From Eremophila alpestris peregrina (taxonomy: Eukaryota; Chordata; Aves; Passeriformes; Alaudidae), in assembly GCA_009792885.1 (NCBI GenBank), contig WMCF01000170.1, positions 567,990 through 631,989 of the forward strand: DNA of 64,000 nucleotides, read 5' to 3'. Positions within the stretch are counted from its first letter, which is position 1; each line of letters starts with the position of its first letter. The translations under genes and the position numbers were made by a program. Below, one piece after another: positions 13,062 through 25,113 of this stretch. The notes below the pieces were generated by a model. That model did no database searches, was not told the DNA's origin, and saw nothing but the letters and a program-made list of their open reading frames with translations.

Positions 13062-13909
13062 CTTAAATGTGGGTGTGCGCTGTCCGAGAGTTTGGGCCAA
13101 GCCCAGCCGCCAAAAGCGACAGCACCACTGCAGTACCTTCGAGCTGGGTGGGGTCTCTGTGGGACCGCCAAGCTCTGGAGCAGCCCTCTGCGATGGATCA
13201 TCTTTAGTAAAGGGAGAGACTCTCGAGGGGGGTAACAAGGACTCTTTATTGCCCGGGAACCAGCCCTCGAGAGCGAGGAGCAGCTCCGAACATGGCTTTA
13301 TAACGGGAAGCAATCAACCAATCACGAGACAGAGAACAGTGACGAATAACCAATCACCGTGAGCGGTGGGGGGAACCCGAATCCAAGACCCAATCCCATT
13401 TCCCCCTGAGGAGAAGTCTCTGGAAGCTTGGGCGTGTTTTGGGGTGACGGACAGCGAGATGGACAGCTGCGGCAGCGGGGGGAAAGCGGGGGCGCGCGCC
13501 GGCGGCGGGAAGGTGGCGCGGGACTGTGCCAACCGCGGCTGCGCGGGGGAGCCCGGGGGCGAGGCCCGTGCCTCGCCTCCCTTTTCTCGCTGCCACTCCC
13601 TCTTGGCCCCTCCCCGGCCGGCGCCGCGAGGCCCGCGGCGAGGCCCCGCTCAGCCCCGCCGCTCCTCGCACCGCGGCGCGGCCCCGCGCCGCCCGCATCC
13701 CGCTCCGGCAGTGAGGCAGCCCGGCCCAGCCTGCCCGCCGGCGCCGACTCTGCCGCTCTGGGCCCGCCCGCTCCCGCCGCCCGCCGCCCCGCCGGTGCGG
13801 CCGCGCCCCGGCGGGACGGGATGCCCAGGGATGAAACGACACAGCCAAAACAGGGGGAAACAGGGCAAAACCCAACCCCAACCCGGTAACACGAATCCCA
13901 ACACTTAAA
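13062..13909 (-). mobile_element. Solo LTR, CpG-rich, 6-bp TSD (ERVK-like)
   Basis: An LTR spans 13068-13903 (836 bp). On the minus strand it starts tgttgggattcg and ends cgcacacccaca. The 6-bp duplication cttaaa lies at 13062-13067 and 13904-13909, the TSD length usual for ERVK-type elements. In minus-strand order there is a very GC-rich U3 (about 13830 down to 13440, dense in CpG), inverted CCAAT-box sequences (gattggtt) around 13310-13360, a TATA box at 13303-13298 and an AATAAA polyadenylation signal at 13250-13245. Open frames of up to 180 codons at 13354-13908 on both strands are artefacts of high GC. They have no domain and are low-complexity Arg/Pro/Ala. Confidence 0.9.
13298..13303 (-). 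promoter_or_regulatory. TATA box of the CpG-rich LTR
   Basis: The minus strand reads tataaa. Two inverted CCAAT boxes lie upstream and the AATAAA signal 48 bases downstream, the usual U3-R layout of a retroviral LTR. Confidence 0.65.
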
Positions 13910-16900
13910 GAACCTTTATTTTTACAGGACTAATGTGTACAGCACCTCAAAAGTGCCTGGTGTCCTATAATGGGAAATAAAACATGAAGATTAGCAAAAC
14001 AAAATCTAATGTTAAATGTATTCCTTACGACAAATAATTATCGTCAGCAAATGTAAAAAGGAAAAAAACACAGACACCATAATTTTATGTGTCTTCCAAG
14101 GTCACAAACAATTTCTTCCGTTGTATCTTTTTCTGCCTCTTTTGACCAAGTTTATATGGGCTGTGAAACAAGGAAGAGGAAAGTTGTGGTGGAAATTATA
14201 TGAATTTTAGACAGTGTAAGAATAACACAGGAAACCAGTAAGTCATTATTATTCTGTGGACTTGAGGCAATAGGTAGAATGGCTTATTCTCTGAAAAGTT
14301 GTAGAGGTAATTTGTTGCTGATTTTTATGTTGGACTCTTTTAAGGCTAGGGTACATTGTCCTGGATCATTCTTGCTCCATAATCTTTCTTCATCCAGTGG
14401 CCTTTAAGATCAGGTAATTTTGGCTTGGCAGTTAGGAAAAAAATGCTGGAAGTTTCCTAACAGCTTAATTTCTGAATTTCTGTTTATGGTAGAAAATATT
14501 TACAAAGGAGAGATTGCTGAGATGTTAATCTCCAAAGTAAGCAACACATACATGGCACATGATATGATTCCTTAATCAAAGACAATGGATCACACAGAAG
14601 AAAATAAGCCATTTTCTTGTGGCAATACACATTCCTCCAAAATGAATGTGCAGCGTTAATCTGCATTCTCCCTCTCTCTGTTTCTGTTTCTCTGTCTCTC
14701 TTCTCTCTCTCAAATGAATATTGAAACATTTTGACCTGTAATAATTTTCTGTCCCTTAAAAAAACCTTTTTTTAGGATAATCTCTGAAGATAATGACTAA
14801 AATAAAAAGATAATTTATGACCACATAGAGTCAAAACCAAACCAAACAATAACCCACTGTCCTATTATGTTGCTATGGAGGTGAACTCAATAGTTACAAA
14901 TTTAAAGTAAAATCTATGAAACAGGTATGATTATCACATATACCTCACAGCAAGTATTTTGAAGTCTGCTTAAAGCACACAATCTAAATTCTGAAGAAAT
15001 TTGTAAGTCATTAAATAAATACAGAAAGAAATTCAAGCAACTTCAGCACTCAGCATTTCCTTGTGTATTTTCCAGTTCTTGGGGAAAATTTAGTACCTTC
15101 TCTGAGAAATCACATTTGCCATTCTCTTGCTACCATTACACGGTTATGTTCCTAGAAAGTATATCCCCTTTCTAAACACAATTCTTGGAGCTGCAGGTCT
15201 GGGAGTCTGATTGCTGATTGATACAAGCTGTACATTATTTATTTTCATCTAGTGAGGACTCCAAAGTTTTTGTGCTGTTTTCCTTTTCCTTGTCCTTGTG
15301 GAAACATTCACTAGCTCAGCCACTGTGCCATAGTTCATAGCAGTAGGATTTAGCTGAGAAGCCATATTTTATGAAATTTGCAACACCTGTACAGCTGTCA
15401 GAGAGTTTTTTTTAACCCACTGATAAATGTGTAGAATTCTGCCTGCTGCAGAGAAGGTACATGTCTTCTCACATGTTTTTCTTCTCACAGGACTAGCATA
15501 TATGAGCTTTAATAATTTCATCTCTGGAGCTCCAGAGTGTATTTGACATGGCCTTTGTATGGATTGCTTCTCTGTAATTCTGCTGACAGTGTCATCCAAG
15601 AGAAGCTCAGGGTCTCTTAGCATTCTGTTTAAGCAGCTCTTGGATGAGCGTATCTCCTAAGAGCTCTTCAGGAGTGACATTTACATTCTTCGTATTTCCT
15701 GCTCTTATCAGTTAGACTTAGCAATATAGTTCCTATTAATGATTTCTTCACTGTTTTTCTGAAGTAGCCATGGAGAGGAAGAGACAGCAGGGTTTATATG
15801 TAAATGAGCTGAATTCCGGTAACATAATAGAGATCTTAACGGGAAACATTATGCTAGATGTTCTCCTGATTACATTAGATACTGATGAGTGTATGAAATG
15901 CTAAGCACATATCATGTTTAAATCTTAAGAGAGAAATTTCTCGAGAATCCTCATTTTTTATCAGATCCCTTATTTTAGAGTTTCTTGATGACTGGCTCAA
16001 TTTGTGAAGTATAGTTATTCCTGCCAACAGAAGTACTTAGAGGTAGTGAGTAGTATTTAAAGTTGAGGAGAGACAACAAAACCAGTATCATGGTGAATGC
16101 AAAGTATTTCTAACCGCTTAAAGAGATTTTTAAAAATGAAGGCAGTAAACATATGATGTTTTGATTGGCTGGTTAGTCAGAAAACTGGATAGAGCCTCCT
16201 TTTTTCTGAACTTATCTGTATCAGCTTCTAACGCACTAAATGACAACTCAGGTTATGCTCTCTTCCCAAGTTTAGATTTTCTTTTCTAGCTGTTTCTCTG
16301 CAATGTTTCTTCAATCATACAGTTTAGCAAACTGTGTGCCCTGTGTGTACTGAATGTTGTGGTGACTGTACTGGTAATGATTATGTTATTAATAGTAGTG
16401 CACGTATAACTCCAGGATTTTTCCACCATTTTCTGGGAAAGATTTCAATAATTTCAAAATTCAACACATGATCTTGAGATATCATTCTGAAATGTGTGTT
16501 TGAATGTGTTTTAAATGTCATTTTGAGGAAGCAAAAAGATGTAAGGAATTTTCCACGAGGGTACTAAATTGGATGTACTGTTTTCATACATCTATGATGC
16601 CTCATTCAGGATTTGAGGTTTTATCATGAAGACTTCAAAAATCAATCTATACAGTGAGCTCACTGACAAGCAGTTTTGTACTAAAACAGGATGTGAAGAT
16701 ACTGACCCTAGATAGCTGGAAAATCAATGAATCTGAAGGAAAGATTCAGATGTGATGAGTGGATATTTGTTTCCTGTTCCCCTACTTGTTTAATCTGTGA
16801 CTGTGTGGGTGTGATAAGGGTGAAAGAAAGGAGAGCAGTGGAAGGAGTGGGAAGCTAAGTCTGGGTGACATTAATCCCAGAGGGGAATTGTGCAGGCTAG

Positions 16901-17812
16901 AGACACCTTTTAATGCAGGACTGTCTATTATTTCATAAATTAGTAAAATCTAGGAAAGACTTGGAATTAAAGAGGGGGGAAAATACCTTCATAAACACAA
17001 GCCTATATGTGGACAAGGCACAGCACTGCTTGATTTCTCATGAGTGCTCTTCAAGACTAGGACTGCAAAAATGGTGGTAGCTCCAAAACTGAGAAGACAT
17101 GACCTGTCTTTGTTTCAAGTTGTTATTCCTTTTGTTAATGGCAATTTGGCACCAAATTTAGCAGAATAAATACATTCTATTGTACCCCCAATACCTAGCC
17201 TCTGCCATAACCAAAGACACACAAGACTTCAATCTGTGTCTAATATTTGTGTTAATTGAAGAATTTTTTGTCTTTTAAAAGCCCATACCTCTGATTTAAC
17301 TGAGGTATCAACTGACCTATAGTATCCTTTTTTCCCTTGTACTGGCATAGTAGACATAAATATCTTAATTTTACACTAATTGAAGCTGGCATCTTGGAGT
17401 GCTGAAGCAGCAGATGCATACTTGCTAACAATGAAAACACAGAATTGCTGGCAAACAAAGTATAATCCATCATAAACAGCATAAAATGGAATATGATGTA
17501 TCACTTTCAATCACACACTGACTCATTTAGAACATGAATTTTCCTCAGGACTTCTGCAATTTGTAAGACTTGCTGACTATTCATACACTGATAATGTCCA
17601 CTCTCTCTTCTCTTTACAGGGTATTTAAATGAATAGTGTTCATTAATGTTAATAGAAAAACTTCAGATTAATTATTTTAGAACAGTATTTAGAGAAATAT
17701 GCTGTTGATTTTGATACAGAATATCTGCACATAAGCTGTTTTCCACTAGCCCAACTGAACAAGACATCGGTGTATTTGTGAAAACGTGTTTTTTTCAACA
17801 GAAAAATACATC
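13910..17812. other. AT-rich non-coding DNA
   Basis: No gene is supported. A pyrimidine-rich simple repeat (ctctctgtttct-type) lies at about 14668-14713. The open frames are short and lack domains. Confidence 0.45.
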
Positions 17813-18485
17813 TGATCTGAGGGCAGGTGCGATGGCTTCTCCACGGCAGCAGGGGGTGCTGTGGCGCAGGTCCCGCCACCTTTCTCTATGCGGATGATGG
17901 CGGACACAGCTGGCCGAAGGAGACGGAGGACAGGTCTCCTTTACGAAGCCCCAAAGGCAGCTGATCCCGGTGCCCCCTTTGGATAGCAAAAGGAGCTGTA
18001 ACAGGAATCCTGGAGTAGCAAGCTAGGAAGGCAGGTACCAGCAAAGTCCCAGAGTGGTAGATAAGATGTATCAGAATCTCCACAGCTGTAGCTGAAACCG
18101 CGGGGGTGTCCGGCAGGCAGGGGATGCGGGGCTACAGTGTAGCAAAGAAATGTCAGAGCAGTGGCAAAAAAACCAGGAGGGGATGGGGCAGGGTCAGCTT
18201 GGCTCCCTAGCGGGGCAAGAAAAAGGCTCCCTGGGAGGGGAAAGATGTCGAGATCCTGGGATTTTCCCCTGAGGCGCTAGAGCAGATGGTGAAAGTTCTT
18301 TAGTTTGGTGAAGTAGGGTGTTAATGAGGTCCCAGTGTAATGGCTGCTTTTATGAGCAGAGCTCCACTCACAGTAGAAGGCAGCAGCAGAGAGAACCCCG
18401 CAGTGGTGGTGAATTCTTCCCACAATGACTGCAACCTTCTTCCCCTCCAAACGCCGAGAGAGCAAGAGAGCTAACAGCTGCCCCA
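17813..18485 (-). repeat. GC-rich promoter-like repeat, possible LTR
   Basis: A GC-rich block sits in AT-rich surroundings with sharp edges. On the minus strand a region starting near tgttagctctcttgc has a TATA-like 'cataaaagcagcc' (plus about 18346-18358), followed by a C-rich stretch. That layout resembles the U3-R-U5 of a songbird LTR. I could not find matching target-site duplications, so the ends are approximate. It may be an unrelated repeat. It lies head-to-head with the endogenous retrovirus that starts just to the right. Confidence 0.4.
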
Positions 18486-18489
18486 GTCC

Positions 18490-19124
18490 CTTCTTTTCTG
18501 TAATATATATCTGGGAATAATTAATGTTTTTCTTGCTGCATTAAATGGTATAATATATGATTGAAATAACCCAAGCCTCTTTTGCTGTGCTCAATGGGAA
18601 TAAAACCTCAGAGAGTTTGGAATGCACATCCAAAGATTGTATCACCTTTGCCGGTAAAGCTGGAATTTGCAACAGAAAGACGGGTAGACTCGCAAGATAG
18701 ATGGATATACGACCGGTGATGGGGACAAGTTTCTGAGGCAATTAACACCGATGCCAGGGATATGGGACTTTAACACTGGAATACAAGTTCTCGGAAATCT
18801 CATCAAGAACCCATCTCTGTCCGGAAAACTATTCAGCAGACCAGCGGCGCTGAAAAGACGACAACATGAATATGCAGTGGAAGCTGGAGACAGAAAAGAC
18901 TGTTGCAATATAGGGCAGAAAAACTGTATAAAAACGGGCTTCACTGAGCAGACTTCATGAACTGGGAGGGGGTACGGTGTGATAGAGGCTGTACCTGTGG
19001 TTCACCCAGCGCCGATCCTGGACTTGGCTTTTGTCTGTGGCATCCTGGCATTCTGTCACGTTGTTTCGTAATTAATTATTTTATTAATTTATTATCAGAC
19101 ATTTTATACGTTTAATTTATAACA
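18490..19124 (+). mobile_element. 5' LTR of gammaretrovirus-like ERV
   Basis: The 3' boundary is fixed within a few bases by the primer binding site at 19129; the last CA is in 'ataaca' at 19119-19124. A TATA box (tataaaaa) lies at 18927-18934. The AT-rich U5 runs to the end. The 5' boundary is uncertain because no second LTR exists for comparison; it probably lies around 18490-18505, just after the GC-rich minus-strand repeat. Open frames in the LTR are chance. Confidence 0.65.
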
Positions 19125-19128
19125 ATTC

Positions 19129-19146
19129 TGGTGACCCCAATGTGAT
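19129..19146 (+). other. Primer binding site, tRNA-Trp type
   Basis: The 18 bases start tggtgacccc and match the tRNA-Trp primer binding site known from avian sarcoma/leukosis viruses at 16 of 18 positions. Both differences are CpG decay (CG to CA and CG to TG). It lies 4 bases after the LTR CA. Confidence 0.75.
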
Positions 19147-19910
19147 CCAACTTCAGGGTCTGTGTTCCGCTGCTTTTCACTCAGAAGGGCGCCTCCGCTT
19201 ATTTAGTGGTCCTGCGGAACAGGGAGATCTCAGCTTTCCAGTTGGATCTCAAACCAGTTGGGAGCTGGAGCCACATACAAAAGGGTTCCGGGGAAAAGCT
19301 AGCTTTAGAGCTCTCAGAAGGAACCTGGGAAAGACGGGAGATCTTTCGGGGCTGCGGCCAGCATATTCACTCATAAAAATCAACGTGCACAAAGAATCCA
19401 AGTGGGAAAAAGGCCGTAAGAATCACGTGGTTGAGTGAGGTGACCGAGTGCGTGTGAGTGAGACGTGACCTGGTCACAAAATGAGTGTGAACCCTGCAAT
19501 CGCAGTTCCGTTCTCTTGTGAGAGAAACGGTCAGTCAAGGGGGAAGCAGGTGTGGACGGGGTAAAACCTGCGACTCACATGTACAAACCCAAAACTCAGG
19601 AGAAGCTTTGGGTGGTCACCAAGGGAGTTGAGAGGAAAGGGACGTCTCTTAGGAGTTTGGGGACTGGTAAGCCTCTTAGTCTCAGGCCAGGTACGGCCCA
19701 CGGAGGAAGCAAGAGGAGATAGGGAGAGCTCTTTATCAGCCAAAACCTCCTCAATTCGGTAGATTGTGGATCTAGTAAGCTGGTAAAACCAAAAACGGAA
19801 CATGGTACCAAGTAAATCTCACGTGTCAGGGTGTGTTTCGGACAGGGCACACCTTAGGAATATAACCGATAGGAAAAGGAAAGCAGGCAAATCACGGTAA
19901 AATATTAGAA
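19147..19910 (+). other. ERV 5' leader (untranslated)
   Basis: About 760 bases lie between the primer binding site and the gag start. This is where a retroviral packaging signal and splice donor would be expected, but I cannot locate either with confidence. The open frame of 98 codons at 19142-19438 begins inside the primer binding site and is not a recognisable protein. Confidence 0.55.
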
Positions 19911-21613
19911 ATGGGACAGGCAAAAAGTAAGAAATTCAAAAGGTCCTCGAAGGGCTGCGCAAAGGAGCTAGAGGAAAATATACCTAAAAGCCCTTTAGAG
20001 AGCCCTCTGGGGTGGATGTTAGAAGACTGGGAGAGCAGTCCTACACGGAAAGGAAAATCCAAAGAAAAAATGATTCATTACTGCGTGGTAGTTTGGGAAG
20101 GAAAAGAAATAGGAAACCATATAATCTGGCCTGTGTTTGGGACTTTCGAAAAATGGACTTGTAGGGCTTTAAGACGTCATGTGGATAACAAGCAGCCATG
20201 GGATAGAGAGGAGCACGAATATGCATGATTATGGGAACAGGCAAATGTTGGACATTTCCCAATAGGGGCAAAAATTTCTCCTGTGAAACAAGCTGATCCC
20301 TGGGAACCATTAGATCACTTCCCTCCCCCATATCTGTTGCCTCCTCCTCTACAACCCCAGGCTCCCCCTTTGGTAAACCTGGGACCCCTGCCTCAACTGT
20401 TGCTGGGAGCCCAAGCCCCTCCGCTTGCAGCTTTGATTGCCCAGCCGGAGACACAACCCTCACAAGCGGAATCTCTACCTCCTCTCATGGGTACATCCCA
20501 GCCTTGGGATATTGTCCCTTTGATAGGGCATGTCCCTGTTCCCCAATTCCCTAAGGTGGATTTGTCACTAAAATCTGAACAGAACCTAGAACCCTTCCCT
20601 GGTCCCAGCCTGCCCGCAAATCAAGATAAACAGAACACTGCCCCTATCCTGCAGCCTGAGCAAATGCGGCGGCAGGTGAAAAATGCAAAAGAAGAGGATA
20701 GTGAGGATGAGGAGCGTCCTAATCTTCTCCCACTAAGGGAAGTACCCACCACCCCAGGAGTAATTGGGTACATGAACGTACCTGTTAATACGGCAGACGT
20801 GCGGGCTTTTAAAAAGGAAATGGGAAGATTCATGGATGATCCTTTTGGAGTTGCAGAATGACTTGATGAGTTCTTAGGGATGAGCATTTACTTGTACAAT
20901 GACATTGTAGCAATATTGAGGTCATTGTTCAATATTGAAGAAAGGGAAATGATCAGGCAGGCAGGAATATGGGACTGGGAGCACAAGAACCCCGAGGGAT
21001 CAACAGGGGAACAGAAGTGGCCCAGTCAGAACCCTGGGTGGGACGCTCAGACTGAGGAGGGTTGGAGAAATATGATTGATATGCAAAATTTAGTGATCCA
21101 AGGCATTTAGAGAAGCAGTACTGAGAGGCCAAAATATTAGTAAAGTTTTCGGAGAGTGCCAGGGTAAAGGTGAGACACCATCAGAATGGCTAGATAGGTT
21201 GCACAAGAGCTTAGAAGTGTATTCAGGCACGGACCCTAACTCTCCCATTGGGGAAGTGTTGCTGAAAATCCAATTTGTCGCTAAATCCTGGGGAGATATA
21301 GGAAAAAAGCTTGAGAAAATAGATAATTGGCAAGAAAAAGGTTTGCAAGAACTACTTAGGAAAGCCCAGAAGGTATATATGAAATGGGATGAGAAGAAAC
21401 AGAAGATACACGCAAGGATGTTGGTTGCTGCAGTCAGAGAGGCTCAGAAGCAGGAATGCTCTCAGGCTCCTGAAAAATCAGGAAAGGAGAGTGCTCATAG
21501 AAAGCAGCTTTCAGTCCCGCCTAAAGGGAGACCTGGCAACCCGGGAAAAGGTCTGGAATGTTATTAAGGAAAAGGGATATATCAAGCAAAATTGCACAGA
21601 GAATAAAAGATGA
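19911..21613 (+). pseudogene. gag: ERV gag, broken
   Basis: This encodes the structural polyprotein of a gammaretrovirus-like element. The start is MGQ, giving the Gly2 myristoylation site typical of matrix. Matrix covers the first 105 codons. A proline-rich p12-like segment follows with a PPPY late-domain motif at 20322-20333. The capsid region is at about 20700-21370, with the gammaretroviral-style 'EERGM'-type helix and tryptophan/proline-rich segment. A charged K/R-rich region leads to a single nucleocapsid zinc knuckle at about 21555-21595. Breaks are TGA at 20226, TGA at 20859, TAG at 21108 with a frame change immediately after, and TAA at 21565 with another frame change at the knuckle. 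The knuckle's His reads Tyr and its first Cys pair is disrupted. Only one knuckle is present, as in gammaretroviruses. It cannot encode a full Gag. Confidence 0.85.
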
Positions 21614-21683
21614 AGAAATATTCCAGGAAGATTAGGGATGTCAGGGGCTTTTTATTCTGGGGTCTAGACCATCCAAGAAGCCC

Positions 21684-24600
21684 TTGATAAAACTTAAGAT
21701 CAGACCCCAAAGGGAATTAATGGAATTCTTGGGTGATTCAGGGGCTGAAAGAAGCATGTTTAAGCGATTACCTCTGGGATGTGCAAAAAGTAAAGACACC
21801 ATGATAGTTATTGGAGCAAAAGGAGAACCATTTAAAGTCCCGGTAGTTAAGAATGTAGAAATAGAATCTGACACCAAGTTTTGCTTGGGAAATATGTTAT
21901 TAGTAGAGGAAGCCAACTATAATCTGCTAGGTCGGGATTTTATGGTAGCTTTAGGAATAAATTTAATTGTAAGAGATTCACAGCTGGTGGTTAGTTTATA
22001 TAAATTAACCACCAAAGATGAAAATAAGATAGACCCAAGGGTCTGGCATACTCCCGGAGAAGCTGTGAGGTTAGCTATGGAGCCTATTAAAATAGAAATA
22101 GAAAAACCAGGGGACCTGATTAGGATAAAGCAGTACCCCATTCCAATGGAAGGGAGAAGGGGACTGAAAACTGTAATTGATGATTTACTGAAAAAGGGAA
22201 CGTTAGAAACTTGCATGTCCAGACATAACACACCAATACTGGCCGTGCGAAAATCAGATGGAAGTTACAGGTTAGTTCAGGACCTGAGGGCAGTGAATGC
22301 AAAGACTAAAACTAAGTTTCCAGTGGTAGCAAATCCGTACACACTTTTAAACCAGGTTTCCCTGGATGATGTGTGGTACAGCATAATTGATTTAAAGGAT
22401 GCTTTTTGGACTTGTCTGTTGGCAGAGGGGAGTCGAGATTATTCTGCATTCCAAAGGGAGGATCCAGAAACCCACAGAAAACAACAGTTCAGATGGACGT
22501 CTCTCCCCCAAGGGTTTGTTGACACCCCAAATTTGTTCAGGCAGACATTAGGGCAGCTATTGAGTCAATTCACTCCCCAGGAAGGGACTAAGCTCTTACA
22601 GTACGTAGATGACTTATTAATAGCCGGGAAAACAGAGGAGGATGTGAGGAAATGTACTATAACCTTGCTGAATTTTCTAGGACATAAAGGATTGAAAGTT
22701 TCTAAGGCAAAATTACAGTTCACAGAATCAGAGGTGAAATATCTCAGACACTTGCTCACTAAAGGGAAAAAGAAATTAGATCCAGATCTGATCGTAGGGA
22801 TCATAAAATTACCAGCACCTCAAACTAAGTGGGAGATTAGGCAGTTACTGGGACTCCTAGGATACTGTAGACAATTGATCGAAGGGTATAGTGATAAGGT
22901 GAAATTCTTGTATGAGAAACTAAGGACAGATAGGATAAAATGGATGGAGCAAGATAATAAGGAACTTAAGGTGTTAAAGGAGGTGTTGGTGGCAGCCCCG
23001 GTGCTGAGCCTTTCTGATGTGAAAAGACAGATCCAGTTGTTCGTAGATGTAAACAACCACACTGCCCATGAAATTTTAACACAGGAATGGGCCGGAAGTA
23101 AGAAACCCGTAGGCTATATATCTAAACTCCTAGACCCAGTGAGCAGAGGGTGGCCCACTTGCTTACAAGCTATAGTGGCAGCAGCACTGTTAGTGGAAGA
23201 AGCCAGGAAAGTCACCTTTGGGGCACTGTTGGTGGTATATACCGCTCATAATGTAAGGGGTATCATGCAACAATAAGCGGAGAAATGGCTCACTGATTCA
23301 AGGTTACTGAAGTACGAGGCTATACTAATTCACTCTCCAGATTTAGAACTAAAAACAACTACGGTCCAGAACCCAGCACAATTTCTGTTTGGGGAAGTAA
23401 TCGAAGGCTCCATGCATAATTGTGCTGAGATAATAGAACTCCAAACAAAGATAAGACCCGACTTAGAAGAAGAAGAGTTAGAGGAAGGTGAAAAGTGGTT
23501 TGTGGATAGATCTGCGAGGGTTGTGGAGGGAAAAAGGAAGTCCGGATATGCCATAGTAGATGGTATTTCTGGATGAGTAGTGGAGTCAGGTTCTTTGAGT
23601 CCTAGCTGGTCAGCACAGGCATGCGAGTTGTATGTGGTTTTCCAGGCTTTAAAGGGATTGAATGGAAAGAAAGGAACTATTTTTACAGATCTGCAGTATG
23701 CATTTGGAGTAGTTAATACATTCAGGAAGATCTGGGAAGAAAGGGGGCTAATTAGCACCCGCAGAAAGGGTTTAGTTCACGAGGAACTGATAAGAAATAT
23801 TTTGGATGCAATAAGGGGACCGGAAGCAATTTCTATAGTGCATGTAAAAGGGCATCAAGTGGGGACGCACTTTCAGGTCTGGGGTAATAACCTAGCAGAT
23901 GAAGAAACAAAGAGAGCAGCCCTCCTAGTAGTCAGTGTTCCTGATCTCAAAAATAGAGATGTGCAGGAATATCCTTCATGCCCCTCTCAGAAAGGCATTG
24001 AAGGGTATAAAGAGATGGGGGGAATTTTGGAGGAAGAGAAATAGAAACTACCCAGTAGTAGGGAGTTAGTTTCAAAAGAATATATCAGAAAAATATTAAA
24101 AAGACTTCATCAACAGACCTACTGGGGAGCACAGGCATTAGCTGAGCAGTTTTTGAAATTCTTTGGGTGTAAAGGAATTTATGAGTTAGCAAAGCAGGAG
24201 GTCCAAAGATGTATGGTGTGTCAGAGGGTTAATAAAGCCAGGACAAAACAGACTGCCCTGGGGGGGCCGACCACTGGCATATCGGCCATTTGGGAGAGTT
24301 CAAGTCCCAAAGGTGGGGAGATATAGATATTTGTTAGTAATGGTATATCAGTTGACACATTGGGTAGAAGCTTTCCCTTGTAGTCGGGCTACTGCACAAA
24401 CTGTCTCTAAAATTATATCTGAAGAAATTGTGCCTAAATATGGAATAATAGACTACATTGATTCAGACCAAGGCACTCATTTTACATCTCAAATTATACA
24501 ACAGATGGCAGATGCTTTAGGGATTCAGTGGGACTACTATACCCCATGGCATCCCCAAAGCTCAGGAAGAGTGGAAAGAATAAATCAGACTTTAAAAGCC

Positions 24601-25113
24601 CAACTTTCTAAATTAATGATAGAAACAAAGATGTCACAGATAAAGTGACTTCCCCTTGCGCTGTTAAATATCTGAACACAGCCTGACTCTGAGACTGGAT
24701 TATCCCCATTTGAAATGCTCTATGGTATGCCCATAAACATGGTATGCCAGTGGGGCACCCAAGGATAGAGGATAATCAGATCCAGCCATATGTAATAGCA
24801 ATTAACAAAAACTTACAGGAGATGCGAAAACATGGGCTCGTTGCAGAGTACCCAGCTGGGATTTGCTATCCATAAAATACAGCCTGGAGACAAAGTGTTG
24901 ATCAAATCCTGGAAAGAAGTGCCACTCGCACTTCATTGGGAAGGTCCTTCAATTGTCCTTTTAACAACAGATACGGCAGTACAGACAGCTGAGAAGGGCT
25001 GGATGCACGCATCACAGGTCAAGAAAATCATGAGACAAGAAGAAGAACCTGAGTGGAAATTGACTTGTCCGCCAGGGGACCTGAAGTTGACACTCCAGCG
25101 ACAGACTAGATGA
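21684..25113 (+). pseudogene. pol: ERV pro-pol (protease, RT, RNase H, integrase), broken
   Basis: The first 530 codons are uninterrupted. The protease has active-site DSGA (Asp codon 18) and the 'LLGRD' flap-side motif near codon 90. Reverse transcriptase follows, with 'LVQDLRAVN', 'LPQGF' and catalytic YVDD at 22602-22613 (codons 307-310). The RNase H domain is cut by TAA at 23274 and TGA at 23574, but the Asp, Glu and Asp positions around 'FVD', 'CELY' and 'FTD' are visible. TAG lies at 24042. Integrase has an HHCC zinc region at about 24110-24235 in which the second His reads Tyr. A frame change falls in the G run at 24260-24266. The core keeps the second Asp and the Glu with exactly 35 residues between, but a short deletion before 'PKVGRYRY' removes the first catalytic Asp. 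TGA at 24646 and 24673, TAG at 24766 and a further frame change follow. The C-terminal domain has a gammaretroviral GPY/F-like 'WEGPS' motif. Confidence 0.9.

Noticed and set aside
13354..13908. Overlapping ORFs of 153-180 codons on both strands
   Set aside because: They lie inside the CpG-rich solo LTR, are Pro/Arg/Ala-rich in all frames because stops are rare in GC-rich DNA, and have no domain.
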